The notes under the pieces are model-generated. The model saw only the letters and a program-made list of their open reading frames with translations, was not told where the DNA came from and did not search any database. A DNA stretch of 64,000 bases from contig CAVQBF010000008.1 in assembly GCA_963710615.1 (NCBI GenBank), positions 744,001 through 808,000 on the forward strand. Direction: 5' to 3'. Position 1 is the stretch's first letter. Each line of letters starts with the position of its first letter. This DNA comes from GCA-2746605 sp963710615. GTDB taxonomy: Bacteria > Bacteroidota > Ignavibacteria > Ignavibacteriales > Melioribacteraceae. The position numbers and the translations under genes are program-made. Shown here piece by piece: positions 55,303 through 64,000 of this stretch.

Positions 55303-55863
55303 TTGCAATATTTACTACCGCCGCCGAACTGGAGATTTTCTGTAGTTATCCTTTTGGGAATTATAGTTGGATTAGGAATTCACATTCTTAATATCTCCAA
55401 TGCTGCCTCATATCTATCAGATGATCCGCAAACATGCGTTAATTGTCATGTTATGTATCCAGAATATGCGTCTTGGGAAAAAGGAAGCCACGGAAGAGTA
55501 ACAACATGCAATGATTGTCATGTTCCGCAGGATAACATAATTCGCAAATATATGTTTAAGGCCAGTGATGGTTTTAGACATGCATCAATGTTTACTTTCA
55601 GAATGGAACCCCAAGTAATAAGAATTAAAGATGCGGGTAGAGATGTTGTGCAAGAAAATTGCATTAGATGCCATGCAAATTATCTACACCCGGTTTCATT
55701 ACGTGCAATTGGTGCAGGAAGTATAAACGATGATACCGATAGACTATGCTGGAACTGTCATAGAGAGACACCGCATGGTAGAGTACATAGTTTGTCATCA
55801 TCACCAAATATTATAAGACCGGAACTTGGTCCAGTTATACCTGCATGGATTAAATCGAAATAA
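55303..55863 (+). CDS. nrfH: NrfH-like tetraheme cytochrome c (quinol dehydrogenase subunit)
   Basis: The protein has one N-terminal membrane helix (WRFSVVILLGIIVGLGIHIL) and four heme motifs: CVNCH, CNDCH, CIRCH and CWNCH. Conserved NrfH context (LSDDPQTCVNCHVMYPEYASW; HVPQDNIIRKYMFKASDG) is present. It takes electrons from menaquinol and passes them to NrfA. The frame opens at TTG 55303 right after an in-frame stop. A better start, ATG at 55274 (MQIKNKK), is in another frame, so one base is probably missing among the A runs at 55281-55296. Confidence 0.92.
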   Translation: MQYLLPPPNWRFSVVILLGIIVGLGIHILNISNAASYLSDDPQTCVNCHVMYPEYASWEKGSHGRVTTCNDCHVPQDNIIRKYMFKASDGFRHASMFTFRMEPQVIRIKDAGRDVVQENCIRCHANYLHPVSLRAIGAGSINDDTDRLCWNCHRETPHGRVHSLSSSPNIIRPELGPVIPAWIKSK

Positions 55864-55892
55864 TTTTTACAAAAAATAATTTAAGGCATTAT

Positions 55893-57394
55893 ATGAAATC
55901 AATAAGTGAAAAAATTGTTCAAAATCCAAAACTTGGATGGCTATTATTTATTGTAACTGTAATTTTAGTAATATTATTAGCTGTTTTTGCTACATCAATT
56001 TTTGAACGAAAGAACGAAGCATATTATACTCTACAAATGATACGACCAATCCCAGACGGCGAAGCAAGAAATGAAGTCTGGGGTGAAAACTTTCCTCGCC
56101 AGTACGAATCTTACAGAAAAACATTAGAGACCGATTTTGCCAGCAAGCATGGCGGATCAGTAATGAGAGATTATCTTGAGATTTACCCTGAACTGGTTGT
56201 TATGTGGGCAGGTTATGGATTCTCAAAAGATTATAATCAGGGTAGAGGTCACGGATATGCTATTGAAGATATTAGAAACACATTAAGAACAGGTGGTGAG
56301 AACAGCGATCCAATGCCGGCTACTTGCTGGACATGTAAAAGTCCCGATGTACCAAGAATGATGGAAAAAGTCGGAATTTCAGAATTTTACAAAGGAAGTT
56401 GGAAGTCGAAAGGGCACGATATTGTTAATCCAATTGGATGTATGGATTGCCATGATAATGAAACGATGGCATTAAAAATTTCTCGACCTGCATTGGTTGA
56501 GGCTTTTGAAAGACAAGGTAAGGATATGAAAGATTTCAGCAGGCAAGAAATGAGATCACTTGGTTTGTGCTCAATGCCATGTTGAATATTATTTTGACAA
56601 AAAAGGTCATGATGGAGTTCCATACTTAACATTCCCTTGGGATAAAGGATTTAGTGCTGATGATATGGAAAAATATTACGATGAATATGAGTTTTCCGAT
56701 TGGACTCATCAACTTAAGTAAAGCTCCCATGCTTAAAGCACAGCATCCCGATTATGAATTATTTATGACCGGTGTTCATGGCAAAAGAGGAGTCTCATGT
56801 TCTGACTGCCATATGCCTTATAAAAGTGAAGGTGGTGTAAAATTTACTGATCATCATGTTCAAAGCCCATTAGCTAATGTTGCAAATTCCTGCCAAGTTT
56901 GCCATAGAGAAGAAACTGCAACATTATTGGAAGATGTATATGAAAGACAGGACAAGATTGAAGAACTGAGAAGAATCGCAGAAAAAGAACTTGCTGCAGC
57001 CCACCTTGAAGCAAAAGTTGCTTGGGATAACGGGGCAACTGAAGAGCAAATGAAATCCGCATTAACTTTAATAAGACACTCTCAATGGAGATGGGACTGG
57101 GTTGCCGCTGCAAATGCATTAGGTTTCCATTCACCCGTTGAAGCTTTGAGGGTTGTTGGAACTTCTATAGACCGTGCAAATAAGGCAAGAAAAGAGTTAG
57201 CATTAGTTTTAGTAAAACTTGGCGTAGGTTATCCAATTGACCTACCTGATATTTCAACAAAAGAGAAAGCTCAAAAAGTTATTGGCCTAGATATGGAGTT
57301 TTTAAATAAGGACAAAGATGAGTTTCTTAAAACAACTGCTGCCGAGTGGGATAAAAAAGCAAAAGAAAGACAAGGAACTTTAATAAAATATTAA
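55893..57394 (+). pseudogene. nrfA: Cytochrome c nitrite reductase NrfA, two one-base frameshifts
   Basis: The combined protein of about 500 residues has a membrane anchor, then CWTCK (heme 1, lysine-ligated catalytic site), GCMDCH, CAQCH, CSDCH and CQVCH, the five hemes of NrfA. It also keeps YYEWA-like and HSQWRWDWV helices of the family. An extra G at 56562-56563 and an extra A at 56716-56717 shift the frame twice. With both removed the text reads RSLVCAQCHVEYYFDKKG and DWTHQLSKAPMLKAQHP. It reduces nitrite to ammonium with six electrons. Since all heme sites survive, the enzyme is probably intact in the organism. Confidence 0.9.
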
Positions 57395-57415
57395 TCTATT
57401 AAATTAAAACACTTA

Positions 57416-57458
57416 AAAAGAAGTTCAATTTTTACTTAAATTGAACTTCTTTTGTTTT
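57416..57458 (+). terminator. Strong intrinsic terminator after nrfA
   Basis: AAAAGAAGTTCAATTT (57416-57431) and its exact complement (57438-57453) form a 16-bp perfect stem with loop TTACTT, followed by GTTTT. It lies 21 bases after the nrfA stop and ends the nitrite-reductase operon. The rest of the gap up to 57630 shows only AT-rich sequence that must hold the rnpB promoter. Confidence 0.85.
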
Positions 57459-57630
57459 AAATATAAGTTTGCAAAAAACAACATACTTCTGATTTCACTG
57501 TTTAAGAGTAAAGCAAATTACTCTGAAACTGAGCTAATACTTACATTTTCCCTAAAAAAAATCCAACTTTTTTATTATATTCATGTAGTTTTAATAAAAT
57601 AAATATAAATTAAAAAAAAGAAGAGATTCT

Positions 57631-58079
57631 GATGATTCAAGCTGGGCAATTGCTACTCGTGTGCAATAAACTAGAGTAGAGGAAAGTCCGAACACCAAGG
57701 ACAGAGTGCCGGGTAACACCCGGGGACTAAATGTGCAAATATTTAGTTACGGAAAGTGCCTCAGAAAATAAACTACTCTTCATCAGAAAGTTAAAAACTG
57801 ACTTTTGGAGAGAAAAGGTGAAAAGGCAGGGTAAGAGCCTACCGCTTCAGCAGCAATGTTGAAGGTCTCGTAAGAGAATCTCAATTTATTTGGGATCATG
57901 GCAAACCCCACTTGGTGCAAGGTTAAGTAAGAAAGTTTTACAATTTCATTTGTAAGAGGGTTGTCCTCCCTTTGCTTTCGGGTGAACCGCTTGAATTTTA
58001 GAGCAATCTAAAATCTAGACAAATAATTGCCACCTCATTTTTATGGGGAACAGAATTCGGCTTATATGCTTGGATCATC
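57631..58079 (+). ncRNA. rnpB: RNase P RNA, bacterial type A
   Basis: Universally conserved RNase P blocks are present in order: AGAGGAAAGTCCGAACACC near 57676 (P4 5' strand), the GGGTAAGAGCCTACCG region near 57827, GTAAGAGAATC, GCAAACCCCACTTGG near 57902, and ACAGAATTCGGCTTAT at 58050-58065 (P4 3' strand). Helix P1 is formed by 57631-57642 and 58068-58079, 12 base pairs with one G-U. The RNA is the catalytic subunit that trims tRNA 5' leaders. Length is about 449 bases. recJ starts 25 bases downstream. Confidence 0.95.
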
Positions 58080-58103
58080 AATTTTTCTTCTACCAAGAGA
58101 ATT

Positions 58104-59816
58104 ATGGTAAAGAAAAAGTGGACCCTCAAAGATCCCCCGGATAAAAGCAGTGTGCTGGCACTAGCTGATAGTCTTAATATCTCCAATGTACTTGCTGAAC
58201 TACTTATTCAGCGAAACGTAACCAATTTCTTTGAAGCGAAAAAATATTTCCGACCGGATCTAGAAGATATTCACGATCCATATTTAATGGCTGATATGGA
58301 AAAGGCTGCAACACGCGTAATAGATGCAATTACAAATAATGAAAAAATATGCGTATACGGCGATTATGATGTTGACGGGACATGCTCTGCTTCACTTATG
58401 TATTTGTTCCTAAAAGAACTTGGGGCTAATGTTTATGTTTACATTCCGCAAAGGTTAACTGAAGGATATGGTTTATCAATCGCCGGAATTAATCAAGTTA
58501 AAGATGATAAGGTTGATTTAATTATTTCCGTAGATTGTGGAATTACTGCAGTTGAAGAAATTGATTATGCAAATAATTTTGGTATCGATACAATTATTTG
58601 CGATCATCATCAACCAAAAGAAATTCTACCAAATGCATATGCAATACTAGATCCTCTAAAGCCGGGCTGTGAATACCCATTTAAATATTTATCCGGTGCA
58701 GGCGTTGCATTTAAGTTAGCGCGTGCAATAGCTTACAGATTCGGTAAAAAAGATATGGTCTTTAAATACTTAGATCTTGTTGCTTTGGCCGGTGCAGCAG
58801 ATATTGTCCCATTAACAGATGAGAATAGAATACTAGTCAGGGCTGGGATTGAACAAATTAATAAAAATCCTAGACCAGGCATAAAATCGTTAATAAAAAT
58901 TGCTAGAATGGAGCCAGGTAATCTTTCTGCGGGACAAATAGTATTTACTATTGCACCAAGAATTAATGCTGTAGGGAGATTGGGTGATGCAAATAGAGCT
59001 GTTGAGCTATTCAATACAGATAGTTATGAAGAAGCTGAAAGGCTTGCAAGGGTTTTGGAATCTGAAAATTTAGAAAGAAGAAAAATTGATGAAGTTACAT
59101 TTTCTCATGCATTAGAGATGGTTAAAGAAATTGAAGATTTTGACACTGAGCTTGGAATTGTTCTTCATCATGATTCATGGCATCCTGGAGTTGTTGGTAT
59201 TGTAGCATCTCGCTTGGTTGAAAAATATTATCGTCCGGCTATAATGCTCTCGTCAATTGATGGAGTTGCAAAGGGTTCGGCTAGAAGTATTCCCGGATTT
59301 GATATTTATGCAGCAATTGAAGACTGCAAAGATTTAGTTGTACAATTTGGTGGACATAAAGCTGCTGCCGGATTAGAAATAGAAGTTGAAAATATCCCGG
59401 AATTTAAGAAACGTTTTAATGAAGTTCTTAAGTTAAATTTAAAGGAAGATGATGTAATACCCGAAATTAAAATTGATTCTAAAATTTCTTTATGCGAAAT
59501 CACCCCTAAATTTGTTAGGGTTTTAGATCAATTTGCTCCGTTTGGTCCCGGCAATATGCGTCCTGTATTTTTGGCTGAGGATGTTAAGGTTGTTGCAACT
59601 CCAAGAATAGTTGGCACTAATCATTTTATAACTACTTTTTGTCAGAATGGCGGAGATAAAGTTTACGATGCAATTGGTTTTAACTTAGGCAAGTTTGTTT
59701 ATGAGGTTGATAAGGATATCCATTTAGTTGATATTGTTTTTACAATCGAAAAAGTTGTTCGTGAAGGTAGAACATATCCTCAAATAAGAGTTAAAGATGT
59801 CAGGATTAAAAATTAG
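58104..59816 (+). CDS. recJ: Single-stranded-DNA exonuclease RecJ
   Basis: The 570-residue protein has the DHH phosphoesterase motifs: VYGDYDVDGTCSASL (motif I), ISVDCGIT, ICDHHQPKE (DHH), DIVPLTDENR and the C-terminal DHHA1 motif VQFGGHKAAAGLEI, plus an OB-like terminal domain. Length and motif order are those of full RecJ. It degrades 5' single-stranded DNA ends in recombination and mismatch repair. It lies just after rnpB and 82 bases before yebC, followed by ruvC and ruvA, a repair-themed neighbourhood. Confidence 0.96.
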   Translation: MVKKKWTLKDPPDKSSVLALADSLNISNVLAELLIQRNVTNFFEAKKYFRPDLEDIHDPYLMADMEKAATRVIDAITNNEKICVYGDYDVDGTCSASLMYLFLKELGANVYVYIPQRLTEGYGLSIAGINQVKDDKVDLIISVDCGITAVEEIDYANNFGIDTIICDHHQPKEILPNAYAILDPLKPGCEYPFKYLSGAGVAFKLARAIAYRFGKKDMVFKYLDLVALAGAADIVPLTDENRILVRAGIEQINKNPRPGIKSLIKIARMEPGNLSAGQIVFTIAPRINAVGRLGDANRAVELFNTDSYEEAERLARVLESENLERRKIDEVTFSHALEMVKEIEDFDTELGIVLHHDSWHPGVVGIVASRLVEKYYRPAIMLSSIDGVAKGSARSIPGFDIYAAIEDCKDLVVQFGGHKAAAGLEIEVENIPEFKKRFNEVLKLNLKEDDVIPEIKIDSKISLCEITPKFVRVLDQFAPFGPGNMRPVFLAEDVKVVATPRIVGTNHFITTFCQNGGDKVYDAIGFNLGKFVYEVDKDIHLVDIVFTIEKVVREGRTYPQIRVKDVRIKN

Positions 59817-59898
59817 AAAGTTTAAATATCTTAAAAAATCAAATTTATTTTTTATAATTTTCAAATAATAGTAAAAAACATTTCAAGGAGACATTAGA

Positions 59899-60627
59899 AT
59901 GTCAGGTCACTCAAAGTGGTCTACAATAAAGCGCAAAAAAGCTGCTGCAGATCAAAAACGTGGTAAAATTTTCACAAAACTTATAAAAGAAATTACAGTT
60001 GCAGCCCGACAAGGGGGTGGCGATATTGATGGAAATCCCAGATTAAGATTAGCTGTTGATAACGCTAAGTCGGCAAATATGCCTCTTGACAATATCGATA
60101 GGGCAATTAAAAAAGCAACCGGTGCAGTCGAAGGTGCAAACTATCTTGAATTGACATACGAAGGATATGGACCGGGGGGCGTTGCCATTTTAATTGAAAG
60201 TGTTACTGATAATAAGAATAGAACTGTCGCAGAAGTTCGGCATGGTCTAACAAAGTACGGTGGAAGCTTAGGTGAAAATGGATCTGTGGCTTGGATGTTT
60301 GACCGAAAAGGGGTTATATCCATGCCAGCACAAGGCAAAACAGAAGATGATTTAATGGAGTTGATTTTAGAAGCCGGGGCAGAAGATATTCAAGACGAAG
60401 ATGACTATTTTGAAATCACTTCGGCTGTTGAAGATTTTGAAACCGTTCGCAAGACAATCGCAGATGCCGGATTAGAAATTGAGAATGCCTCGCTCCAATG
60501 GATTGCAAAAAATTCCGTTGAAGTTAACGGTGAAACTGCTGAAAAATTGATGAAGATGATTGATATGATTGAAGACAGCGATGATGTTCAAAATGTTTAC
60601 ACAAATGCTGATTTTACTGAAGAATAA
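59899..60627 (+). CDS. yebC: YebC/PmpR-family protein
   Basis: The 242-residue protein begins with the invariant MSGHSKWSTIKRKKAAADQKRGKIFTK-type start (KW and RGK motifs visible) and continues GGDIDGNPRLRLAVDNAKSANMP and YEGYGPGGVAILIE. These identify the YebC family, known as transcription factors (PmpR) or as translation factors easing proline stalls. AAGGAG precedes the ATG. It leads directly into ruvC (21 bases) and ruvA, a common gene order in bacteria. Confidence 0.96.
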   Translation: MSGHSKWSTIKRKKAAADQKRGKIFTKLIKEITVAARQGGGDIDGNPRLRLAVDNAKSANMPLDNIDRAIKKATGAVEGANYLELTYEGYGPGGVAILIESVTDNKNRTVAEVRHGLTKYGGSLGENGSVAWMFDRKGVISMPAQGKTEDDLMELILEAGAEDIQDEDDYFEITSAVEDFETVRKTIADAGLEIENASLQWIAKNSVEVNGETAEKLMKMIDMIEDSDDVQNVYTNADFTEE

Positions 60628-60648
60628 AACTTTAGAATAAATAAACGA

Positions 60649-61185
60649 ATGATAATTTTTGGTGTTGATCCCGGAACTATTTTAACTGGTTATGGGATCA
60701 TTAATACAAATAAAAAGGAAATTGCACATCTGAAATCCGGAGTAATCAAACCTAATCCCAAAGAAGATTTATCCGAAAAATTAAGATATATTTACTCGCA
60801 ACTCAATTTAGAAGTTCTAAAATATAAACCTGATGTTTTTTGTATTGAAACAGCTTTTTATGGTAAAAACGTTCAATCTGCAATGAAAATAGGCTATGTG
60901 CGAGGAGTCGCCATGCTTACAGCTTCAATTAATAATATCGTTTGTATAGAATATTCACCAAGAGAAATTAAAAAAGCTGTTGTAGGAAACGGCTCAGCGT
61001 CTAAGGAACAAGTTCAGTACATGATTAAGAATTTACTTAACTTAGATGAAAGCAAACTAAAATTTGATGAAACTGATGCATTGGCTGTTTCAGTGTGCCA
61101 CTCAATAAAAGTAAATTCTTTTTCATCTACAAAGAATAATTGGAAATCATTTGTTGATAAAAATCCTGACAGAATAATTGACTAA
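60649..61185 (+). CDS. ruvC: Holliday-junction resolvase RuvC
   Basis: The 178-residue protein has the RuvC RNase H-like motifs: FGVDPGTILTGYGII (Asp), FCIETAFYGKNVQSAMKIG (Glu), VVGNGSASKEQVQYMI and the final DETDALAVSVCH (two acids). All four catalytic acids are visible. It cuts four-way junctions made by RuvAB. It is in an operon with yebC upstream and ruvA 13 bases downstream. Confidence 0.96.
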   Translation: MIIFGVDPGTILTGYGIINTNKKEIAHLKSGVIKPNPKEDLSEKLRYIYSQLNLEVLKYKPDVFCIETAFYGKNVQSAMKIGYVRGVAMLTASINNIVCIEYSPREIKKAVVGNGSASKEQVQYMIKNLLNLDESKLKFDETDALAVSVCHSIKVNSFSSTKNNWKSFVDKNPDRIID

Positions 61186-61198
61186 AAATTAAAATTAT

Positions 61199-61789
61199 AT
61201 GATAGCACATTTGAGCGGAAAAATAATCTCTAAAAAACCAACGCAAATTGTTCTTGATGTAAATGGCGTTGGTTACTTAATAAATATCTCAATAAACACC
61301 TTTGATAAAGTTGATGAAGTTGGAAAATCACTGTCTCTGCACACTTATCTATCAGTTAAAGAAGACTCTCTTACGCTCTTTGGTTTTTATACATTACCCG
61401 AGAAAGAACTTTTTGAAATTCTTATTGGTGTAAATGGTGTTGGGCCCAAACTGGCAATTAATATTCTTTCAGGAATTACAGCGGATGAATTTAAAGACGC
61501 TGTTGTAAACAGAAATATTTCAAGATTAGTTGCAATTCCCGGGGTAGGAAAGAAAACCGCTGAAAGAATGATTATTGAACTTAGAGATAAAATTTCTAAA
61601 TTATCTGATTCTGAGTCATCTATTAGCACTAAATCTTATACTGTTAAAGATGATGCAGTTGCCGCTCTTATTGGATTGGGATACAACCATAAAACTGCTG
61701 ATAGCGTAATAAGAAATTTAATTGATGGGAATTCTGAAATAAGCTTAGAAGATCTGATTAAAGAATCTTTAAAAAAATTAAATAAATGA
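61199..61789 (+). CDS. ruvA: Holliday-junction binding protein RuvA
   Basis: The 196-residue protein has the N-terminal OB fold (MIAHLSGKIISKKPTQIVLDVNGVGY region), two helix-hairpin-helix motifs (VNGVGPKLAINIL and IPGVGKKTAERMIIEL) and the C-terminal RuvB-contact domain (DAVAALIGLGYNHKTAD). It forms the tetramer that holds the junction for RuvB. RuvB itself is not in the window. It is last in the yebC-ruvC-ruvA operon. Confidence 0.96.
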   Translation: MIAHLSGKIISKKPTQIVLDVNGVGYLINISINTFDKVDEVGKSLSLHTYLSVKEDSLTLFGFYTLPEKELFEILIGVNGVGPKLAINILSGITADEFKDAVVNRNISRLVAIPGVGKKTAERMIIELRDKISKLSDSESSISTKSYTVKDDAVAALIGLGYNHKTADSVIRNLIDGNSEISLEDLIKESLKKLNK

Positions 61790-61944
61790 CCGGATACCAT
61801 TTCAATATTAGAGTAGTATTGGAAAACATTCAAAAAAATAGTATATTAGTTAGCTTAAACTATGAAGATATTGAAATATTATATAGCATATAGAGAAAGA
61901 ATACTCTTTAACTGTGGAACTTCTCAAAAAATTTAGATTAACAC

Positions 61945-61980
61945 AAAATGCACTTCCAAATTTCGAAGTGCATTTTTTTT
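61945..61980 (+). terminator. Intrinsic terminator ending nine bases before nif3
   Basis: AAAATGCACTTC (61945-61956) pairs perfectly with GAAGTGCATTTT (61965-61976), loop CAAATTTC, followed by T-rich sequence to 61980. It should terminate the ruvA transcript. Its position directly in front of the nif3 start at 61987 leaves no room for a promoter between, so it may be an attenuator or fold over the nif3 translation start. Confidence 0.75.
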
Positions 61981-61986
61981 ATATAT

Positions 61987-63111
61987 ATGATAGCTGAAAC
62001 AATAATTAATTTCATTGAAAAATGGGCGCCGCCCGGTGCGGCGTGGGAAAAGGACAACGTTGGGCTTCAAGTTGGTTCAACAAAGCGGGAGATTACTAAT
62101 ATCTTCCTCTGCTTGGAATTAACAGAAAAGTCCCTCAACCAAGCAATAAATAAAAACTGCAATTTTATTTTTACTCACCATCCTTTCATTTTCAAACCAC
62201 TTAATAAATTAAACACTCATTCTGATCCAAAAGGAAAATTAATTGAAAAGCTGATAAAGAATGATATTACCCTTTACTCAGCCCATACTAATCTTGATTT
62301 TACTACAGATGGCGTAAGTTTTGAGTTAGCAAAATCTTTGAAATTAAAAAACAATAGATTTTTGGTAAATGAAAAGTCGAATCAGTTTAAATTAGTAGTT
62401 TTTGTACCGGAAAAGAGTTTAGAGAATGTTGCAGACTCATTGTTTAATGCCGGAGCCGGAATAATTGGTGAATATGAGAAATGTAGTTTTAGACTAAGCG
62501 GTAACGGAACATTCCAAGGATCAGAGAATACAAATCCGGTAATTGGGACAAAATTAAATTATGAAAACGTGAACGAAGTCAGGTTGGAAGTTTTAGTCGA
62601 TTCATGGAAGTTAAATTCTGTGCTTTCCGCTCTTCATCAATCTCATCCATATGAAGAACCTGCCTTTGATATTTACCCTTTGAATAATGATAATGTTAAC
62701 TTCGGCTTTGGTGTCATTGGAGAATTAAGCGAAAGTAAAACTCCAAGTGAGTTTTTATCACATGTATGCAAATCTCTTAAAATTCAAAATCTGCGTTACA
62801 CTAACGGAACCGGTAAAAAAATTAAAAAAGTAGCTGTATGCGGCGGAAGCGGTTCAGAACTGTTGCAAGAAGCAATTTCTCATCGAGCTGATGCGTTTGT
62901 TACTGCTGATTTAAAATATCATACATTTCAAGATGGCGAAAACAGAATTTTATTTATTGATGCCGGACATTATGAAACCGAAATACCGGCATTAAATGTT
63001 GTAAAAAGAAAATTGGAAAGTTTAATAAATATAAATGGTGAATCGGTAAAAGTTGTACAATATTCAGGTTCAACAAATCCAGTAAAGTTTTTTAATAATA
63101 GAAGGAGTTAA
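61987..63111 (+). CDS. Nif3-like dinuclear metal-binding protein (YqfO/YbgI family)
   Basis: The start is set at MIAETIINFIEKWAPPG (61987); the frame is open further upstream but that part reads through the terminator hairpin. The protein of 374 residues has the Nif3 metal-site motifs (FIFTHHPFIFKPL, YSAHTNLDFT, and the C-terminal DAGHYETE) with a central inserted PII-like domain (about 130-235; SHPYEEPAFDIYP) as in YqfO. It is proposed to be a GTP cyclohydrolase 1 type 2-like metalloprotein; the physiological role is unsettled. It is followed after five bases by the zinc-ribbon gene. Confidence 0.92.
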   Translation: MIAETIINFIEKWAPPGAAWEKDNVGLQVGSTKREITNIFLCLELTEKSLNQAINKNCNFIFTHHPFIFKPLNKLNTHSDPKGKLIEKLIKNDITLYSAHTNLDFTTDGVSFELAKSLKLKNNRFLVNEKSNQFKLVVFVPEKSLENVADSLFNAGAGIIGEYEKCSFRLSGNGTFQGSENTNPVIGTKLNYENVNEVRLEVLVDSWKLNSVLSALHQSHPYEEPAFDIYPLNNDNVNFGFGVIGELSESKTPSEFLSHVCKSLKIQNLRYTNGTGKKIKKVAVCGGSGSELLQEAISHRADAFVTADLKYHTFQDGENRILFIDAGHYETEIPALNVVKRKLESLININGESVKVVQYSGSTNPVKFFNNRRS

Positions 63112-63116
63112 ATAAA

Positions 63117-63845
63117 TTGATTAATCGTTTATCAACACTTTTTGAACTACAGTTAATTGATGATGAGCTCGATACACTTCAAGAGCTTAGGGGCGATTTG
63201 CCTATTGAAGTCAATAATCTAAACTCTCAAATTGACAGCATCAAAGAGACAGTTAAGGAAAAAGAAGAGGAAAAAGAATCTGCGCTTGAAACAATTAAGT
63301 CGAATGAAAGCGAGATTGAAAGATTAAATAATAGCCTTAAGAAATTTAAAGCTCAGCTTTATCAAGTTAGAAACAATAAAGAATATGATGCCTTAACTAA
63401 AGAAATTGATCACTCGGAAGAAAAAATTCAAACGTATGAATCAGAAAACGCAGAGCTTGAAAATAAAGTTCAGACTCTAAAAGCAGACATTGAGGAAGTT
63501 AGTCCCCAGTTGGATGATCTTTTAGCCGAAGTTGAAATAAAGGAAGAAGAACTAAAGCAGATAATTAAGGCAAATGAAAGAGAAGAAACTAAATTAAGCA
63601 CGAAAAGAGAATCTGTTGCTGCTAAAGTAAGAAAGTCTGATTATAACACTTATACCAGAATAAGAAAGGCATTAGGCGGAAAGGCTGTTGTTACAATTTC
63701 AAGAGGTGCTTGCACCGGATGCCATAATGTAGTGCCTCCACAGAGACAAATTGAAGTAAGAAATAATAAAAGATTATTTACTTGCGAGTCTTGCGGAAGG
63801 TTGTTGATTTCACCAAATATTGCTGCTGAAGTAAATAAGGGTTAA
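63117..63845 (+). CDS. Coiled-coil protein with C4 zinc ribbon (CdsZ/zf-RING_7 family)
   Basis: The 242-residue protein has a long coiled-coil hairpin (about 10-175, rich in E/K heptads such as KEKEEEKESALETIKSN) and a C-terminal zinc ribbon with CTGCHNVVPP and FTCESCGRLL. Starts at TTG 63117, eleven bases after GGAG. Family members (C4-type zinc ribbon, CT398-like) are implicated in translation or ribosome-dormancy functions or in secretion contacts; none is certain here. Usually next to the Nif3 gene, as in this window. Confidence 0.9.
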   Translation: MINRLSTLFELQLIDDELDTLQELRGDLPIEVNNLNSQIDSIKETVKEKEEEKESALETIKSNESEIERLNNSLKKFKAQLYQVRNNKEYDALTKEIDHSEEKIQTYESENAELENKVQTLKADIEEVSPQLDDLLAEVEIKEEELKQIIKANEREETKLSTKRESVAAKVRKSDYNTYTRIRKALGGKAVVTISRGACTGCHNVVPPQRQIEVRNNKRLFTCESCGRLLISPNIAAEVNKG

Positions 63846-63944
63846 TGAGAAGTATAAGCAAAGCTCAATTTCCTAAAATCATTTTATAGAGTTTAAGAAG
63901 TTGGGCCTTTAGTTTTTCTTATTTCGCTTCTCGTTTTACTTTTC

Positions 63945-64000
63945 TTAAGCCTCTTTCGGTTCTATCCAGTTCCCGTCTTCTTTAATAAGATCAATCAATC
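63945..64000 (-). CDS. C-terminal end of an unidentified minus-strand gene
   Basis: An open minus-strand frame enters from the right edge and reads LIDLIKEDGNWIEPKEA before a TAA at 63947-63945. The acidic, helix-like end and the convergent position opposite the zinc-ribbon gene suggest a real gene, but 17 residues are not enough to name it. The 99 bases between the two genes hold no clear hairpin. Confidence 0.35.
   Translation of the reverse strand, partial: LIDLIKEDGNWIEPKEA

Noticed and set aside
1..64000. CRISPR arrays, tRNA or rRNA genes, insertion sequences
   Set aside because: No regularly spaced direct repeats, cloverleaf or rRNA blocks, transposase genes or terminal repeats were seen on either strand. 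The only repeated protein units are propeller blades, HEAT repeats and YadA-type head repeats within genes.

Overview
The window is AT-rich bacterial DNA, roughly two-thirds A+T by eye. Gene content points to the Bacteroidota/Chlorobi/Ignavibacteriota side of the tree. Signs are a Reg_prop/Y_Y_Y beta-propeller sensor, many signal-peptide lipoproteins and outer-membrane barrels, a NrfH/NrfA nitrite reductase next to a NapH-like ferredoxin, and a housekeeping run rnpB-recJ-yebC-ruvC-ruvA-nif3-zinc-ribbon gene. Lineage is inferred from gene families only; there is no rRNA or tRNA here.

Layout. 1-3.4 kb: two short-chain dehydrogenases, a START-domain protein and the start of an exported lipoprotein, with a TetR regulator whose 16-bp operator-like palindrome occurs at three promoters. 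3.5-7.7 kb: small and decaying genes (a stop-interrupted exported peptide, a frameshifted MarR gene with a perfect operator, a STAND-type ATPase without its Walker motifs). 8.0-16.0 kb: two convergent gene pairs, each with an exported SxxK (beta-lactamase-fold) hydrolase. One partner is a nucleotide-translocase-like membrane protein fused to HEAT-like repeats; the other is an exported PEP-synthase/PPDK-like dikinase. This is the best candidate for an undescribed system. 16.4-25.7 kb: exported MsrB and MsrA around an esterase-like lipoprotein, a multi-PAS histidine kinase, DUF1684 and GH5 lipoproteins and small membrane proteins. 25.8-32.1 kb: an envelope cluster in which nearly every gene is frameshifted, followed by a PDZ-containing histidine kinase with a frameshifted OmpR-type regulator. 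34.8-42 kb: an endonuclease/phosphatase-family lipoprotein, a propeller sensor ending in a SpoIIE phosphatase, and a YadA-head/S74 surface protein.

42-51.2 kb: two minus-strand operons with their own MarR regulators and operators. The first is yceI-marR-SDR-yjdI-CDGSH (redox/oxidative-stress flavour); the second is marR-MFP-RND-TolC-cation transporter (tripartite efflux). 52.8-57.4 kb: a dissimilatory nitrite-to-ammonium module (NapH-like protein, porin, NrfH, NrfA) behind a clear sigma70-type promoter. 57.6-64 kb: RNase P RNA and recombination/repair genes.

Caution. Single-base indels break conserved genes such as nrfA and the response regulator. They are concentrated at 25.8-32 kb and 54-57 kb, while 8-25 kb and 43-53 kb are almost free of them. 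The encoded proteins can be followed across the breaks, so many frameshifts may be sequence errors rather than pseudogenes. Short gene fragments here should be read as pieces of longer genes.
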